From the NCBI GenBank assembly GCA_036277635.1, contig DASUMP010000043.1, positions 1 to 50,872 on the forward strand: a stretch of DNA of 50,872 nt, in the 5' to 3' direction. The DNA is from DASUMP01 sp036277635 (GTDB taxonomy: Bacteria > Actinomycetota > Acidimicrobiia > IMCC26256 > PALSA-610). Below, one piece after another: positions 1 through 9,397 of the stretch. The notes below the pieces were generated by a model. The model was not told the DNA's origin, ran no database searches, and was given only the letters and a program-made list of their open reading frames with translations. The translations under genes were made by a program, and so were the position numbers. Position 1 is the first letter of the stretch. Each line of letters begins with the position of its first letter.

Positions 1-834
1 ATAGCGAGCGCACAGATCGGCGAGGTACGCGGCGAACTCGCCGGCGGTGAAGCTGCGCCCCTCGCCGGCGAGCACGTAGCGACCGTCGGCGGACAGCTCG
101 GTGGCGGCGACGTCGAGCGCGAGCGCGATCTCGGCGCCGGGTCGGTATCCGGCGCGCTCGATCGCGGTGACGAGCAACGCGAGCGCGTCCTCGTTCGACG
201 GCAGGTCGGGAGCGAACCCGCCTTCGTCGCCGAGTGCGGTCGAGAGCCCGCGCTCCTGGAGGATCGCCTTCAGCGCGTGGTAGGTCTCCGCCCCCCACTG
301 CAGCCCTTCGGCGAAGCTCGCGGCGCCGATCGGCACGAGCATGAACTCCTGCACGTCGACGTTGCTGTCGGCGTGGGCGCCGCCGTTCACCACGTTCATC
401 ATCGGGACCGGCAACGTGTGCGCGTTCGCGCCACCGACGTAGCGGTAGAGCGGCAGCCCCCGCTCGCCGGCCGCGGCGTGAGCGACGGCGAGAGACACGC
501 CGAGGATCGCGTTCGCCCCGTAGCGCGACTTGTCGGCGGTGCCGTCGGCGTCGATGAGGACGCGATCGACGAAGCGCTGGTCGGCGCCCTCGATCCCGAT
601 GACCGCGTCGGCGAGCGGACCTCCCACGTGCTCCACCGCGGCGCGCACACCCTTGCCGCCGTACCGGTCGCCTCCGTCGCGCAGCTCGATCGCCTCGTGG
701 GCCCCGGTGCTCGCCCCGCTCGGGACCGCCGCACGGCCGACCGCGCCCGACGCCAGCGTGACCTCCACCTCCACGGTGGGGTTGCCGCGGGAGTCGAGGA
801 TCTCCCGCCCGCTGACGTCCTCGATGGCGCTCAT
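1..834 (-). CDS. eno: Enolase, N-terminal part (runs off left edge)
   Basis: Phosphopyruvate hydratase, which interconverts 2-phosphoglycerate and PEP in glycolysis in the cytosol. The visible 278 codons contain the N-terminal capping domain (GREILDSRGNPTVEVEV), the PSGASTGAHEA loop and the VPMMNVVNGGAHADSNVD segment. They continue into the barrel (LGDEGGFAPDLPSNEDAL) and end at DLCARY when the window stops, so about a third of the gene is missing on the left. The ATG at 834 is chosen because AGGAG lies five bases upstream. It follows mazG by 79 nt but has its own promoter. Confidence 0.97.
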   Translation of the reverse strand, partial: MSAIEDVSGREILDSRGNPTVEVEVTLASGAVGRAAVPSGASTGAHEAIELRDGGDRYGGKGVRAAVEHVGGPLADAVIGIEGADQRFVDRVLIDADGTADKSRYGANAILGVSLAVAHAAAGERGLPLYRYVGGANAHTLPVPMMNVVNGGAHADSNVDVQEFMLVPIGAASFAEGLQWGAETYHALKAILQERGLSTALGDEGGFAPDLPSNEDALALLVTAIERAGYRPGAEIALALDVAATELSADGRYVLAGEGRSFTAGEFAAYLADLCARY

Positions 835-858
835 GGTGCTCCTGTGGAAAGTGTTGTG

Positions 859-887
859 AATGTAGACGGTTGTGAATCCGCCCACAA
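859..887 (-). promoter_or_regulatory. Promoter of eno
   Basis: On the minus strand TTGTGG (882-887) and TACATT (859-864) are separated by exactly 17 bp, a good fit to a housekeeping sigma factor. Transcription would start near 852 and give a short leader with the AGGAG ribosome site. A direct repeat ATTCACAAC lies across the spacer and the start region. Read by eye, not measured. Confidence 0.6.
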
Positions 888-907
888 CGACCGCCTGCGG
901 CCGGTCG
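888..907 (-). terminator. Small hairpin after mazG
   Basis: CGACCG and CGGTCG form a 6-bp stem with an 8-nt loop just after the mazG stop and next to the eno -35 box. There is no U-tract, so at best it is a weak terminator or attenuator between mazG and eno. Confidence 0.3.
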
Positions 908-913
908 CCGCGC

Positions 914-2389
914 TCAGGGGGCGGCGCGGGCCCAGAGGTCGGCGACGACCTCAGCGCTGGCCGCGGCCAGGTCGACACGCTCCGTGGTAGCAAGCGCCTC
1001 CATGGCCTGGAACCGGTCACGGCGGCGTCGGACCCACCCCGCGAGGGCCGACTCCCCGTCGAGGCCGCGCGCCCGGCCGACGGCCACGACCGCGCCGAGC
1101 ACTCGCCCGAGCGCGGCTTCCACCTGGTCGGGGCCGGCGGCGGCGAGCGCGTCGACGGCCGCTCGCAACCCCTCGTCGGCGGCGGGCGCGTCGGGCGCGG
1201 CCAACCCGACCGACGCTTCCTTGCGCAGGAGCTTCTGGGCGGCGAGGAGCGCCGGCAACCCCGTGCCGATGCCGGCGACGAGCGAGGCGCCACCGCGCTC
1301 GTCCTGCTTGATCTGCTCCCAGTTCGTCACGACCTCGTCGGCGTCGCGCACCTCGACGTCGCCGAACACGTGCGGGTGTCGGCGCACGAGCTTGTCGTGG
1401 ATCCCTTCGGCCACCTCCGCGAGCGTGAACGCGGCGCGCTCCTCGGCGAGCACGGTGTGGATGACCACCTGGAACAAGAGGTCGCCCAGCTCGTCGGCGA
1501 GGTCGTCGTACGCGCCGAGCGGAACGTCGCCGGCGCCACCGGGCGCGTCGATCGGCAACGCCTCGATCGCCTCGGCGACCTCGTAGGCCTCTTCGAGCAC
1601 GTGGCGCCGCAAGGTGTGGTGGGTCTGGGCCGCGTCCCACGGACAACCGCCGGGGCCGCGCAGTCGCCGAGCGAGCTCGACGAGTCGCGCCACCTCGGGC
1701 GCGACTGCGCGCGTCCCGGTGTCGACCACGAGCGTGGTCAGGTGATCGGGATCGACGACGCGGTCGAGGTCTTCGAGCGCGACGGTCACGACCGCTTCGT
1801 CGATGCACCCGAGACGCTGGAGCACGACGACGTCGTGCGACGCGTCGAGCGCGTCGAGCAGCGCGAGCTTGACCTCCGACAGCGCGTCGCGCGTGTCGCA
1901 CTGCGCGACGACGAGCACCCCGACGAGGCCTGCGGCGTCGACCGCGAAGCGGTGGCCGTCGACGAGCCGCGCGCCGGCGAGCGGGTCGAGTCGGGCGCGC
2001 GACCACACGAGGTCGACGAACGACACGCCCGGGATCTCCTCCACCTCGACGCCGGGATGCTCACGCAGCAGCACCACCGTGCGTTCGGCGACCGCCGGGC
2101 TGCCCGGCACCGCGTACACGACGGTCCCGTCGAGTCGAGCCGCGTCGACGAGACGTTCGACGATCGTCCGGTAGACCGACTCCACGTCGGGACTCACGTC
2201 GTACACCGCGTCGAACGACTGGAGCACGAGGCCAGAGGCAGCGAGGTCGTCGACGGCGGGGTGACGCGCGGTGCGAACGAAGCGCGCCTGGGGTTCGACT
2301 GCGGCGATCGCGGCGCGCGCGGCGGGGAGCACCAGGTCGGCGCCCGCCGGACCGAGCCCGACGACGACGACCCGCGCGGCCCCGCTCAC
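914..2389 (-). CDS. mazG: MazG nucleoside triphosphate pyrophosphohydrolase with N-terminal methylase-like domain
   Basis: House-cleaning hydrolase that converts (d)NTPs to NMP and pyrophosphate. The C-terminal half carries the MazG signature: GGCPWDAAQTHHTLRRH, then EEAYEVAEAI and DELGDLLFQVVIH with the metal-binding acidic residues, and RHPHVFGD. Residues 1 to about 210 resemble a tetrapyrrole (SAM-dependent) methylase fold (VVVGLGPAGADL, VVYAVPGSP), the layout of Bacillus YabN. At 491 aa it is therefore about twice the length of E. coli MazG. It starts at GTG in a GTGA overlap with the stop of the foldase gene upstream, which implies translational coupling. Whether the N-terminal domain is catalytic cannot be judged here. 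Confidence 0.93.
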   Translation of the reverse strand: MSGAARVVVVGLGPAGADLVLPAARAAIAAVEPQARFVRTARHPAVDDLAASGLVLQSFDAVYDVSPDVESVYRTIVERLVDAARLDGTVVYAVPGSPAVAERTVVLLREHPGVEVEEIPGVSFVDLVWSRARLDPLAGARLVDGHRFAVDAAGLVGVLVVAQCDTRDALSEVKLALLDALDASHDVVVLQRLGCIDEAVVTVALEDLDRVVDPDHLTTLVVDTGTRAVAPEVARLVELARRLRGPGGCPWDAAQTHHTLRRHVLEEAYEVAEAIEALPIDAPGGAGDVPLGAYDDLADELGDLLFQVVIHTVLAEERAAFTLAEVAEGIHDKLVRRHPHVFGDVEVRDADEVVTNWEQIKQDERGGASLVAGIGTGLPALLAAQKLLRKEASVGLAAPDAPAADEGLRAAVDALAAAGPDQVEAALGRVLGAVVAVGRARGLDGESALAGWVRRRRDRFQAMEALATTERVDLAAASAEVVADLWARAAP

Positions 2390-3534
2390 CCGCCTGCGGG
2401 TGCTTCCGGGCCGAGCAGGCCGCCCGGCATCGTGGTCGTGGTCTCACGACCGTCGCGGACGTCGGGGGTTCCCGGCGGCTCGACGCGGGGACCCTGCTCG
2501 TCGACGACCCACCGGCCGTAGCGCGGGTTCACGGTGACTTCGGCGTCGGTCAACCGCTCCTCGATGATCTCCGACAACGTCTCGTCGATGCGGGTGTTCG
2601 CCTCGTCGGCCGCGTCTTGCTGCAACTGCTCGATGACCCGATCGCGCATGACCTCGTACGACGGCAGCGCGTAGGGCGTCACGCGGATGACGTGCCAGCC
2701 GAACTCGGACTGCACGGGCCCGACCGGCTCACCGATGGGAGCCGCCATCGCGGCTTCCTCGAACGGGGCGACGAACTGGCCCTGGAGCAGGCACCCCAGC
2801 TGACCTCCCTGGGGCACCGAACCCTCGTCGGTCGAGAACTGACCCACGAGCGACGTGAAGTCTTCGCCGGCGGCGAGCCGTTCGAGGACCTCGTTCGCCT
2901 CGTCCTCGGTCTCGACGAGGATGTGGGCGACCTGCTTGTCGAGCGGACACTGAGCGCGCGACTCGGCGATCAGCTCGTCGTAGTACGCCCGCACTTCGGC
3001 TTCGGTCGGCTCGGTGGGCTCGGTCCCACCGGATTCGTCCTCCGCCAACGCGAGGGCACGGGCGTTGCGCTCGACGAACAGCGTCTGGAGCTCGGGGTCG
3101 AAGTAGTCGAACACGACGAGGGGATCCACGGTGTCGTCCGACTCGACCGAGGTGAAGAACGTCTCCATGCGCGTGCGCGCCCGCTCGCGGTGCGTGTCGT
3201 CGACCTTCAGCCCCCGTTCGTCGAACTCGGCGTCGATCACGAGTTGGTCGATCAAGGTGTCGAGCCACAGCGAGGCCAGCCGAGTGTCGGTGACTGCTCC
3301 CGAGTCAGCCGAGTCGGACACCGTGAAGTCGGCTTGGCGCAGCGCTTCGACGAACACCTCGTTCTCGAGCATGCGCTCGAGCTCGTCTTCGAGGTCGCGA
3401 CGCGAGATGCTCATGTCGTCGACGGTCGCGGCGTCTTCGAGCGTGTCCGAACAGGCGGCAGCCACCACGACGAGCGCGAGGAGGAGGCTGAACGACGCGA
3501 ACAGGGAGCGGGTGCGGGAGCGAATCGGCGTCAT
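2386..3534 (-). CDS. SurA-like peptidylprolyl isomerase lipoprotein
   Basis: Extracytoplasmic foldase of 382 aa. The N-terminus has a basic stretch, a hydrophobic core and a VVVAAAC lipobox, so it is probably lipidated and membrane-anchored. A SurA-type chaperone region follows (about residues 35-190). Then comes a PpiC/parvulin rotamase domain starting at KQVAHILVET with GQFSTDEGSVPQGGQLG and FGWHVIRV. A Pro/Thr-rich tail ends the protein. The start ATG overlaps the mfd stop by 4 bp (ATGA), and its own stop overlaps mazG. A much longer upstream reading frame exists but runs through mfd and is not coding. Confidence 0.9.
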   Translation of the reverse strand: MTPIRSRTRSLFASFSLLLALVVVAAACSDTLEDAATVDDMSISRRDLEDELERMLENEVFVEALRQADFTVSDSADSGAVTDTRLASLWLDTLIDQLVIDAEFDERGLKVDDTHRERARTRMETFFTSVESDDTVDPLVVFDYFDPELQTLFVERNARALALAEDESGGTEPTEPTEAEVRAYYDELIAESRAQCPLDKQVAHILVETEDEANEVLERLAAGEDFTSLVGQFSTDEGSVPQGGQLGCLLQGQFVAPFEEAAMAAPIGEPVGPVQSEFGWHVIRVTPYALPSYEVMRDRVIEQLQQDAADEANTRIDETLSEIIEERLTDAEVTVNPRYGRWVVDEQGPRVEPPGTPDVRDGRETTTTMPGGLLGPEAPAGG

Positions 3535-6500
3535 GGCGTGGCGGATCGTATCGGCGGAGAAGCGTCGGTCTCGGACGCCTCGGGCGTACGGGGCGCGATC
3601 GCGCCGAGCAGCGCCCGCAACGCCTCCAGCAACACGACGCCGCCTGCCGGTCCGCCACCCACACTCCCGAGGGGGACGACGACGGCGTCGGCGGTGACGG
3701 TGGCGCGCGGCGCGACCTGCTGGAGCCGCACCTCCTGGCTCTTGCGCAGCTCGAGACCCTCGAAGCGCACCAGCTGCTTCTGCACCGACACGGCCCGGAT
3801 CCCGAGCCGGACGCAGTCGGCGCGCAGGCGCGCCACCTCCAGCAGCGCCTCCGCGGGGGCGGGCGGCGGTCCGTACCGGTCGATCCATTCGTCGCGCACG
3901 TCGTCGACGTCGGCCGGGGTCGTGACCGCGGCGAGCCGGCGGTACGCCTCCATGCGCACGTCGTCGCGCCCGATGTAGTCGCGCGGGAGGTGGGCGGTCA
4001 CCGGGACGTCGATCTGCACCTCGACGGGCGCTTCGCGCGTCCGGCCCGTGAGCTCGTCGACGGCTTGGGTCACCATCTCCATGTAGAGGTCGAAGCCGAC
4101 GGCGGCGATGTGCCCGGACTGCTCGGCACCGAGCAGGTTGCCGGCGCCGCGGATCTCGAGGTCGCGCATGGCGATCTTGAAGCCACTGCCGAGATCTGTG
4201 AACTCGCCGATCGTCTTGAGTCGTTCGTACGCCTCGTCGGTGAGCTTCCGGTCGGGGGGATACAACAGGTACGCGTAGGCGCGCTGGCCGCGGCGACCGA
4301 CGCGGCCGCGCAGCTGGTAGAGCTGCGACAGGCCGAGCGCGTCGGCGCGATCGACAACGAGCGTGTTCACCGTCGGCATGTCGAGCCCGCTCTCGACGAT
4401 CGTGGTGCAGACCAACACGTCGTGCTCGCGCTCCCAGAACGACGTCACCACTTGCTCGAGACGGTTCTCGTCCATCTGCCCGTGCGCGACGGCGACACGC
4501 GCTTCGGGCACGAGGTCGCGAACGTCGGCGGCGACGTGCTGGATGTCGTGCACGCGGTTGTGCACGTAGAGCACCTGGCCTTCGCGCAACAGCTCGCGCC
4601 GGATCGCCTCGGTGACCGCGCGCGGGTCGTACTCGCCGACGTAGGTGAGGATCGGTTGCCGATCCTCGGGCGGCGTGTTCACGAGTGAGAGGTCGCGGAT
4701 GCCGGTGAGTGACAACTCGAGGGTGCGCGGGATCGGGGTGGCGCTGAGCGTGAGCACGTCGACGCTCTCGCGCATGTACTTGATGCGCTCCTTGTGCTGC
4801 ACGCCGAAGCGTTGCTCCTCGTCGACAACGAGGAGACCGAGCTGCTTGAAGCGGATGTCGTCGGAGAGCAGTCGGTGCGTCCCGATCACGATGTCGACCG
4901 AACCGTCGCGGAGCCCGGCGACCACGTCGGCCTGCTCCTTCGGCGACAAGAACCGCGAGAGCGTCTCGACCCGCACGGGATAGGCGGCGAACCGCTCCCG
5001 GAACGTGGAGCCGTGCTGGCTCGCGAGCAGCGTCGTGGGCACGAGCACCGCGACCTGGCGGCCGTCGAACACGGCTTTCGCGGCGGCCCGCAGTGCGACT
5101 TCGGTCTTGCCGAAGCCCACGTCGCCGCACACGAGCCGGTCCATCGGGACCGGCCGCTCCATGTCGGCCTTCGTGTCCTCGATCGCGCGCAACTGGTCGG
5201 GCGTCTCCTCGTAGGGGAACGCCTCTTCGACCTGGTGCTGGAACGGTGTGTCCTCGGCGAAGGCGTGCCCCGGCGTCGCGAGTCGCTTGCGGTACAAGAT
5301 GACGAGCTCGGCCGCGATGTCGCGCACCGCGCGCCGCACGCGCGCACGCGCCTTCTCCCACTCGGCGCCGCCCATCTTCGAGAGCTTCGGGGCTTCGCCG
5401 CCCGTGTACTTGCGCAGCAGCCCGATGTCCTCGGAGTCGACGTAGACCCGGTCACTCCCGCGGAACTCCACGACGAGCCGGTCGCGGGTGACGCCGAACA
5501 TCTCGCGCGTCTCCATACCGAGGTAGCGCCCGATGCCGTGCACCCGGTGCACGACGTAATCGTTCGGTGCCAACCCTTCGTAGTGGTCGACGCCCTTGCG
5601 CGCCCCGCGAGCGCGCCGGTGCACCCGGCGACGCCCGGTGAGATCGGCTTCGGCCACGAGCGCGATCCCGGCACTCGACACGACCGCGCCGCGATCGATG
5701 GCGGCGACCACGACGTGCACACCACCGCCGGACAGCGCCGCGCTCTGGTCGTCGACGGCGTCGAGACGGTCGGCGACGACGCCTTCTTCGGCGAGAATCT
5801 GCGTGATGCGGTTCGCGGAACCCGCTCCTTCGGCGGCCACGAACACCGCGACGCCCTCGGCGCGCAGCCGCTGCAGTCGCAGCGCGAGCGCTTCGCTGTC
5901 GCCGACGACGGGGTCGAACGCGCTAGCCGCGAGCAACGGCGTCGACGGCTGGTCGGCCGACGCGAGGACGAACGTCGTGCCCGCGCGCGTGTGCGCCAAC
6001 AAGCGATCGAACGGCAGCGAGAGGCGCGGCGGCTCCCGCGGCGAGTCGTCGGTGCCGACGTCCCACGTCTTCGCGAGCACCGAGCCGAGCGCGGCCTCTT
6101 CGTCGAGCAGCTCGGCGGCGCGATCGCGCAGGCGGCGGGGCTCGACCAACGCGACCAGCGCGTCCGCGGGTAGGAGGTCGGACAGCAGGTGCTCGTCGGG
6201 GCACAGCCAGGGCAGCCACGACTCCATGCCGTCGAAGGTGGCGCCCTGGGCGAGTCGCTCCCAGTGCTCGCGGCCCCACGGTTCCTGCTGCAAGAGCAGC
6301 TCGGCGCGCTCGCGCACCTCCGCGGTGGGCAGCAGCTCGCGTGCCGGGAAGATCCACACGTCGTCGAGGTCGGTGGTCGACCGCTGGTCGGCGACGGAGA
6401 ACTGCGACAGCCGGTCGACCTCGTCGCCCCACAGGTCGATGCGCACCGGGTGGTCAGCGCTCGCCGGATACACGTCGACGATCGATCCGCGCACGGCGAG

Positions 6501-7028
6501 CTCACCCCGGGCCTCGACCTGGAACTCACGCCGGTACCCGGCTCCCACCAGCCGCTCGACGAGCTCGTCGCGATCGACGCGGTCGCCGGGCCGCACGACG
6601 ATCGGTTCGACCGCCTCGACGTGCGGACCGAGACGCTGCACCAGCGCGCGCACGGGCGCGACGACGACGGTGGGGAGGTGCTCGCCGCCGACGCGCAGAC
6701 GCCACATGACGCGCAGCCGGCGTCCCATCGTCTCGAGCGCGGGCGACACCCGCTCGAACGGCAGTGTCTCCCACGCCGGGAACAGCTCGACCGCGTCGTC
6801 GCCCAAGAACGCGCGCAGATCGTGCGCGACGCGCTCGGCTTCGGCCGCGGTCGGCACGGCGAGGAGCACCGGCCGCCGGACGCCGACGCGGGCGCACGTC
6901 GCCACGAACAGCGCCCGCGCGGCCTCGGGCACCGCGACCGTGTTCCCGGCGCCGGCGGTCGCGGCGCGCACGACGTCGTCGGACGCGAGGACCGTCGCGA
7001 GACCGGCGAGGGGCGCGCCGACGCTCAC
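3531..7028 (-). CDS. mfd: Transcription-repair coupling factor Mfd
   Basis: DNA translocase of 1165 aa that removes stalled RNA polymerase and recruits UvrA. Domains in order are the UvrB-like N-terminal module (EAERVAHDLRAFLGDD, PAWETLPFERVSP), the RNA-polymerase-interacting CarD-like domain (NDYVVHRVHGIGRYLG), and the RecG-like motor. The motor has Walker A GDVGFGKTEVALRAA, Walker B VVDEEQRFGV, SATPIPRTLE and RVGRRGQRAYAY. A C-terminal TRCF domain ends it. The GTG at 7028 is chosen because it overlaps the pth stop (GTGA) and leads straight into the conserved N-terminus. Length is normal for the family. Confidence 0.96.
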   Translation of the reverse strand: MSVGAPLAGLATVLASDDVVRAATAGAGNTVAVPEAARALFVATCARVGVRRPVLLAVPTAAEAERVAHDLRAFLGDDAVELFPAWETLPFERVSPALETMGRRLRVMWRLRVGGEHLPTVVVAPVRALVQRLGPHVEAVEPIVVRPGDRVDRDELVERLVGAGYRREFQVEARGELAVRGSIVDVYPASADHPVRIDLWGDEVDRLSQFSVADQRSTTDLDDVWIFPARELLPTAEVRERAELLLQQEPWGREHWERLAQGATFDGMESWLPWLCPDEHLLSDLLPADALVALVEPRRLRDRAAELLDEEAALGSVLAKTWDVGTDDSPREPPRLSLPFDRLLAHTRAGTTFVLASADQPSTPLLAASAFDPVVGDSEALALRLQRLRAEGVAVFVAAEGAGSANRITQILAEEGVVADRLDAVDDQSAALSGGGVHVVVAAIDRGAVVSSAGIALVAEADLTGRRRVHRRARGARKGVDHYEGLAPNDYVVHRVHGIGRYLGMETREMFGVTRDRLVVEFRGSDRVYVDSEDIGLLRKYTGGEAPKLSKMGGAEWEKARARVRRAVRDIAAELVILYRKRLATPGHAFAEDTPFQHQVEEAFPYEETPDQLRAIEDTKADMERPVPMDRLVCGDVGFGKTEVALRAAAKAVFDGRQVAVLVPTTLLASQHGSTFRERFAAYPVRVETLSRFLSPKEQADVVAGLRDGSVDIVIGTHRLLSDDIRFKQLGLLVVDEEQRFGVQHKERIKYMRESVDVLTLSATPIPRTLELSLTGIRDLSLVNTPPEDRQPILTYVGEYDPRAVTEAIRRELLREGQVLYVHNRVHDIQHVAADVRDLVPEARVAVAHGQMDENRLEQVVTSFWEREHDVLVCTTIVESGLDMPTVNTLVVDRADALGLSQLYQLRGRVGRRGQRAYAYLLYPPDRKLTDEAYERLKTIGEFTDLGSGFKIAMRDLEIRGAGNLLGAEQSGHIAAVGFDLYMEMVTQAVDELTGRTREAPVEVQIDVPVTAHLPRDYIGRDDVRMEAYRRLAAVTTPADVDDVRDEWIDRYGPPPAPAEALLEVARLRADCVRLGIRAVSVQKQLVRFEGLELRKSQEVRLQQVAPRATVTADAVVVPLGSVGGGPAGGVVLLEALRALLGAIAPRTPEASETDASPPIRSATP

Positions 7029-7630
7029 CCGTTGAACCGGTTCATCGCGACGTCGACGCCGTCGGCGAGGATGCACTCGACCGCATCGGCGGCCCGCTCC
7101 ACCGCGACGTCGATCTCGGTGCGCTCCCGCTTCGAGAAGGCCGAGAGCACGTGGTCGGCGCCGCGCTCCTTCGACACCGGCTTGCCCACCCCGATGCGCA
7201 CGCGCACGAAAGCGTCGGTGTGGAGGTGCGCCTTGATCGACCGCAAGCCGTTGTGGCCGGCGAGCCCGCCCCCCACCTTCACGCGCAGCACGCCGACGGG
7301 GAGATCGAGCTCGTCGTGCACGATCACGACGCGATCGGCGTCGACGCCGTGGCGACGCGCGAGTCCCTGCACCGCGGCGCCCGACTCGTTCATGTAGGTG
7401 AGCGGTCGCGCGAGAGCGACACGGCGCTCGCCGATGCGCACCTCGTCGGCGAGCGCGCGCTCCTTCGCCCTGCGCAGGCGACCGCCGTGACGCGCCGCGA
7501 GCACGTCGACGACCTCGAACCCGACGTTGTGGCGCGTGCGCGCGTACTCGTCGCCGGGATTGCCGAGCCCGACGACGAGCAGGTCGGCCGGTGTGCCGGT
7601 GCGCTCGCCGCGGCGATCACGCCGCAGCAC
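7025..7630 (-). CDS. pth: Peptidyl-tRNA hydrolase
   Basis: Releases peptides from peptidyl-tRNAs that dropped off the ribosome. Conserved motifs are VVGLGNPGDEYARTRHN with the catalytic His, TYMNESG, VIVHDELDLP and GGGLAGHNGLRS. It starts at GTG 3 nt after the rplY stop and ends overlapping mfd. The rplY-pth-mfd order is common in actinobacteria. About 14 basic residues precede the conserved core, so the true start could lie slightly further in. Confidence 0.95.
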   Translation of the reverse strand: MLRRDRRGERTGTPADLLVVGLGNPGDEYARTRHNVGFEVVDVLAARHGGRLRRAKERALADEVRIGERRVALARPLTYMNESGAAVQGLARRHGVDADRVVIVHDELDLPVGVLRVKVGGGLAGHNGLRSIKAHLHTDAFVRVRIGVGKPVSKERGADHVLSAFSKRERTEIDVAVERAADAVECILADGVDVAMNRFNG

Positions 7631-7633
7631 GCA

Positions 7634-8287
7634 TCACCCTTCGGACTCGCCGCCCTCGTCGGTGGCGGCGCCGCCCTCGGCGGCCTCGCCTTCCGCGGCC
7701 TCGCCCTCGGCGGCCTCGCCCTCCGCGGCCATCGCGCGCGGGATCGAGACCGCGGCGACGACCTCGTCGGCCTCTTGCAGCACGGTGACGCCAGCGGGGA
7801 TCGCGAGGTCGCGGACGTGCACCTGGTCGCCGACCTCGAGCGCGCTGATGTCGTGCTCGATCACGTTGGGCAGGTCGCCCGGCTTCGCTTCGATCGACAG
7901 CGTGAAGATCTGCTGCTCGAGCATGCCGCCCATGTTCACGCCCTCGGCGGTGCCGACGAGCGAGAGCGGGATCTCGGCGGTGACCGTCTCGTCGGCGCTG
8001 ATGCGGATGAAGTCGACGTGCACCACGTCGCCGCGGATCGGGTCGCGCTGGATCTGGCGGGCGAGCGTGAGCTGGCCGGCACCGTCGACCTGCAGCGTGA
8101 TCAGCGTGTTCGCGCCCGCCGCCCCCGACAAGATGTGCTGGAGGTCTCGCGCGTCGACCGCGACGGCCACCGGGTCGTCGCCGCGCCCGTAGACCACGGC
8201 CGGCACCCGCCCGGCCCGGCGCAGCCGCCCGGCGGGACGGCTCCCCCGCTCGGGGCGGAGCTCGGCGTTGAGTACTGCGTCTGACAT
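7634..8287 (-). CDS. rplY: Large-subunit ribosomal protein bL25 (Ctc form)
   Basis: 5S-rRNA-binding ribosomal protein of the long Ctc type, 217 aa. The N-terminal L25 domain (LRRAGRVPAVVYGRGDDP, ILSGAAGANTLI) is followed by the TL5/Ctc beta domain (VVHVDFIRISADETVTAEIPL, MLEQQIFTLSIEA). The last 30 residues are an acidic Ala/Glu/Gly tail made by a 15-bp tandem repeat. ATG at 8287 is preferred over the GTG three codons upstream because GAGGG then sits about 12 nt away. Confidence 0.93.
   Translation of the reverse strand: MSDAVLNAELRPERGSRPAGRLRRAGRVPAVVYGRGDDPVAVAVDARDLQHILSGAAGANTLITLQVDGAGQLTLARQIQRDPIRGDVVHVDFIRISADETVTAEIPLSLVGTAEGVNMGGMLEQQIFTLSIEAKPGDLPNVIEHDISALEVGDQVHVRDLAIPAGVTVLQEADEVVAAVSIPRAMAAEGEAAEGEAAEGEAAEGGAATDEGGESEG
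7681..7725 (-). repeat. Three tandem 15-bp repeats in rplY
   Basis: Three near-identical 15-bp units (CGGCCTCGCCCTCGG type on the plus strand) encode the repeating EGEAA acidic tail of bL25. Slippage here would change tail length in steps of five residues without a frameshift. Confidence 0.8.
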
Positions 8288-8403
8288 GGCGCGCACGACC
8301 CTCGGGTCAGAGAAACGGAGCGCACCATTCTGCCGGGTCGGGCCCCCGGACCGCTACCCCGCCCGGTTCCGACGTTTCCGACGGCTCCGACCGTTCTGAC
8401 GGT

Positions 8404-9372
8404 TCAGACGTTGTCGCCGTCGAAGAGCTCGCTCACCGAGCCCTCGGTGAAGACCGCGCCGATCGCCTCGGCGATGAGCGGAGCGATCGAGAGCACCCGC
8501 AGGTTGTCGAACCACTTCTCGCTCGGGATCGGCAGCGTGTTCGTGACGACGACCTCGCGGATCGGGGCGTTCTTCAGGCGGTCGACGGCCGGGCCCGACA
8601 ACAGACCGTGGGTGGCGACGACGAAGACGTCGACCGCTCCCCGGTCGACCAGCAGGTTCGCGGCGCTCACGACCGTGCTCGCGGTGTCGATCATGTCGTC
8701 GACGAGCACGCAGATGCGGCCCTCGACGTCGCCGACGACCTCGGTCGCTTCGGCGACGTTGTGCGTGCCCCGCGGCCGGCGCTTGTCGATGAACGCGAGG
8801 TCGGCGTCGAGCTGGTGCGCGTAGCGGCGGGCGAGCTTGCCGCCGCCCGCGTCGGGCGACACGACGACGAGCTCGCCGTCGACGTTGGAGCGGATGTGCT
8901 CGGACAGCACCGGCACCGCGGTGAGGTGATCGACGGGGAAGTCGAAGAAGCCCTGGATCTGCCCGGTGTGCAGGTCGACGGTGACGACACGGTCGGCGCC
9001 CGCGCACGTGAGCATGTCGGCGACGAGACGCGCGGTGATCGGCTCTCGCCCTTCGGCTTTGCGGTCTTGGCGCGCGTAGCCGTAGAAGGGGCAGACCGCG
9101 GTGATGCGCTTCGCCGACGCGCGCTTCGCGGCGTCGAGCATGATCAACTGCTCCATCAAGCGATCGTTGATGGGATCGCAGTGCGACTGGAACACGAACA
9201 CGTCGGCGCCGCGGATGCTCTCGCCGTAGCGGCAGTAGATCTCGCCGTTCGAGAACGTGGAGAGGACGACTTCGCCGAGCGGCAACGACAGGTGCTCGGC
9301 GACCTCGGTCGAGAGCTCCTCGTGGCCACGCCCGGCGACGAGGATCAAGTGCTTCTTGGTGACCAGCTCCAC
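8404..9372 (-). CDS. prs: Ribose-phosphate pyrophosphokinase (PRPP synthase)
   Basis: Makes PRPP from ribose-5-phosphate and ATP for nucleotide, His and Trp synthesis. At 322 aa it shows FSNGEIYCRYGESIRGADVF, CPFYGYARQDRK and the PRPP-site regions (VTVDLHTGQIQGFFDFP, VLVDDMIDTASTV). The GTG at 9372 is chosen because GGGAGG lies four bases upstream. An ATG at 9420 would overlap glmU and has no ribosome site. It lies 25 nt after glmU on the same strand, the usual glmU-prs pairing. The gap to rplY holds a degenerate TTCCGACGG-like repeat. Confidence 0.96.
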   Translation of the reverse strand: MELVTKKHLILVAGRGHEELSTEVAEHLSLPLGEVVLSTFSNGEIYCRYGESIRGADVFVFQSHCDPINDRLMEQLIMLDAAKRASAKRITAVCPFYGYARQDRKAEGREPITARLVADMLTCAGADRVVTVDLHTGQIQGFFDFPVDHLTAVPVLSEHIRSNVDGELVVVSPDAGGGKLARRYAHQLDADLAFIDKRRPRGTHNVAEATEVVGDVEGRICVLVDDMIDTASTVVSAANLLVDRGAVDVFVVATHGLLSGPAVDRLKNAPIREVVVTNTLPIPSEKWFDNLRVLSIAPLIAEAIGAVFTEGSVSELFDGDNV

Positions 9373-9397
9373 CGTGCCTCCCGGGCGTCGCCGGCGG

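Noticed and set aside
872..2521. Long plus-strand open frame opposite mazG
   Set aside because: It mirrors the real gene in antisense, is rich in Arg/His/Asp as expected of high-GC shadows, and has no recognisable domain.
2386..5361. A 991-codon minus-strand frame that appears to fuse an Arg-rich N-terminal region to the foldase lipoprotein
   Set aside because: Everything upstream of 3534 is an alternative frame of mfd with shadow composition; the signal peptide and lipobox start at the ATG at 3534.
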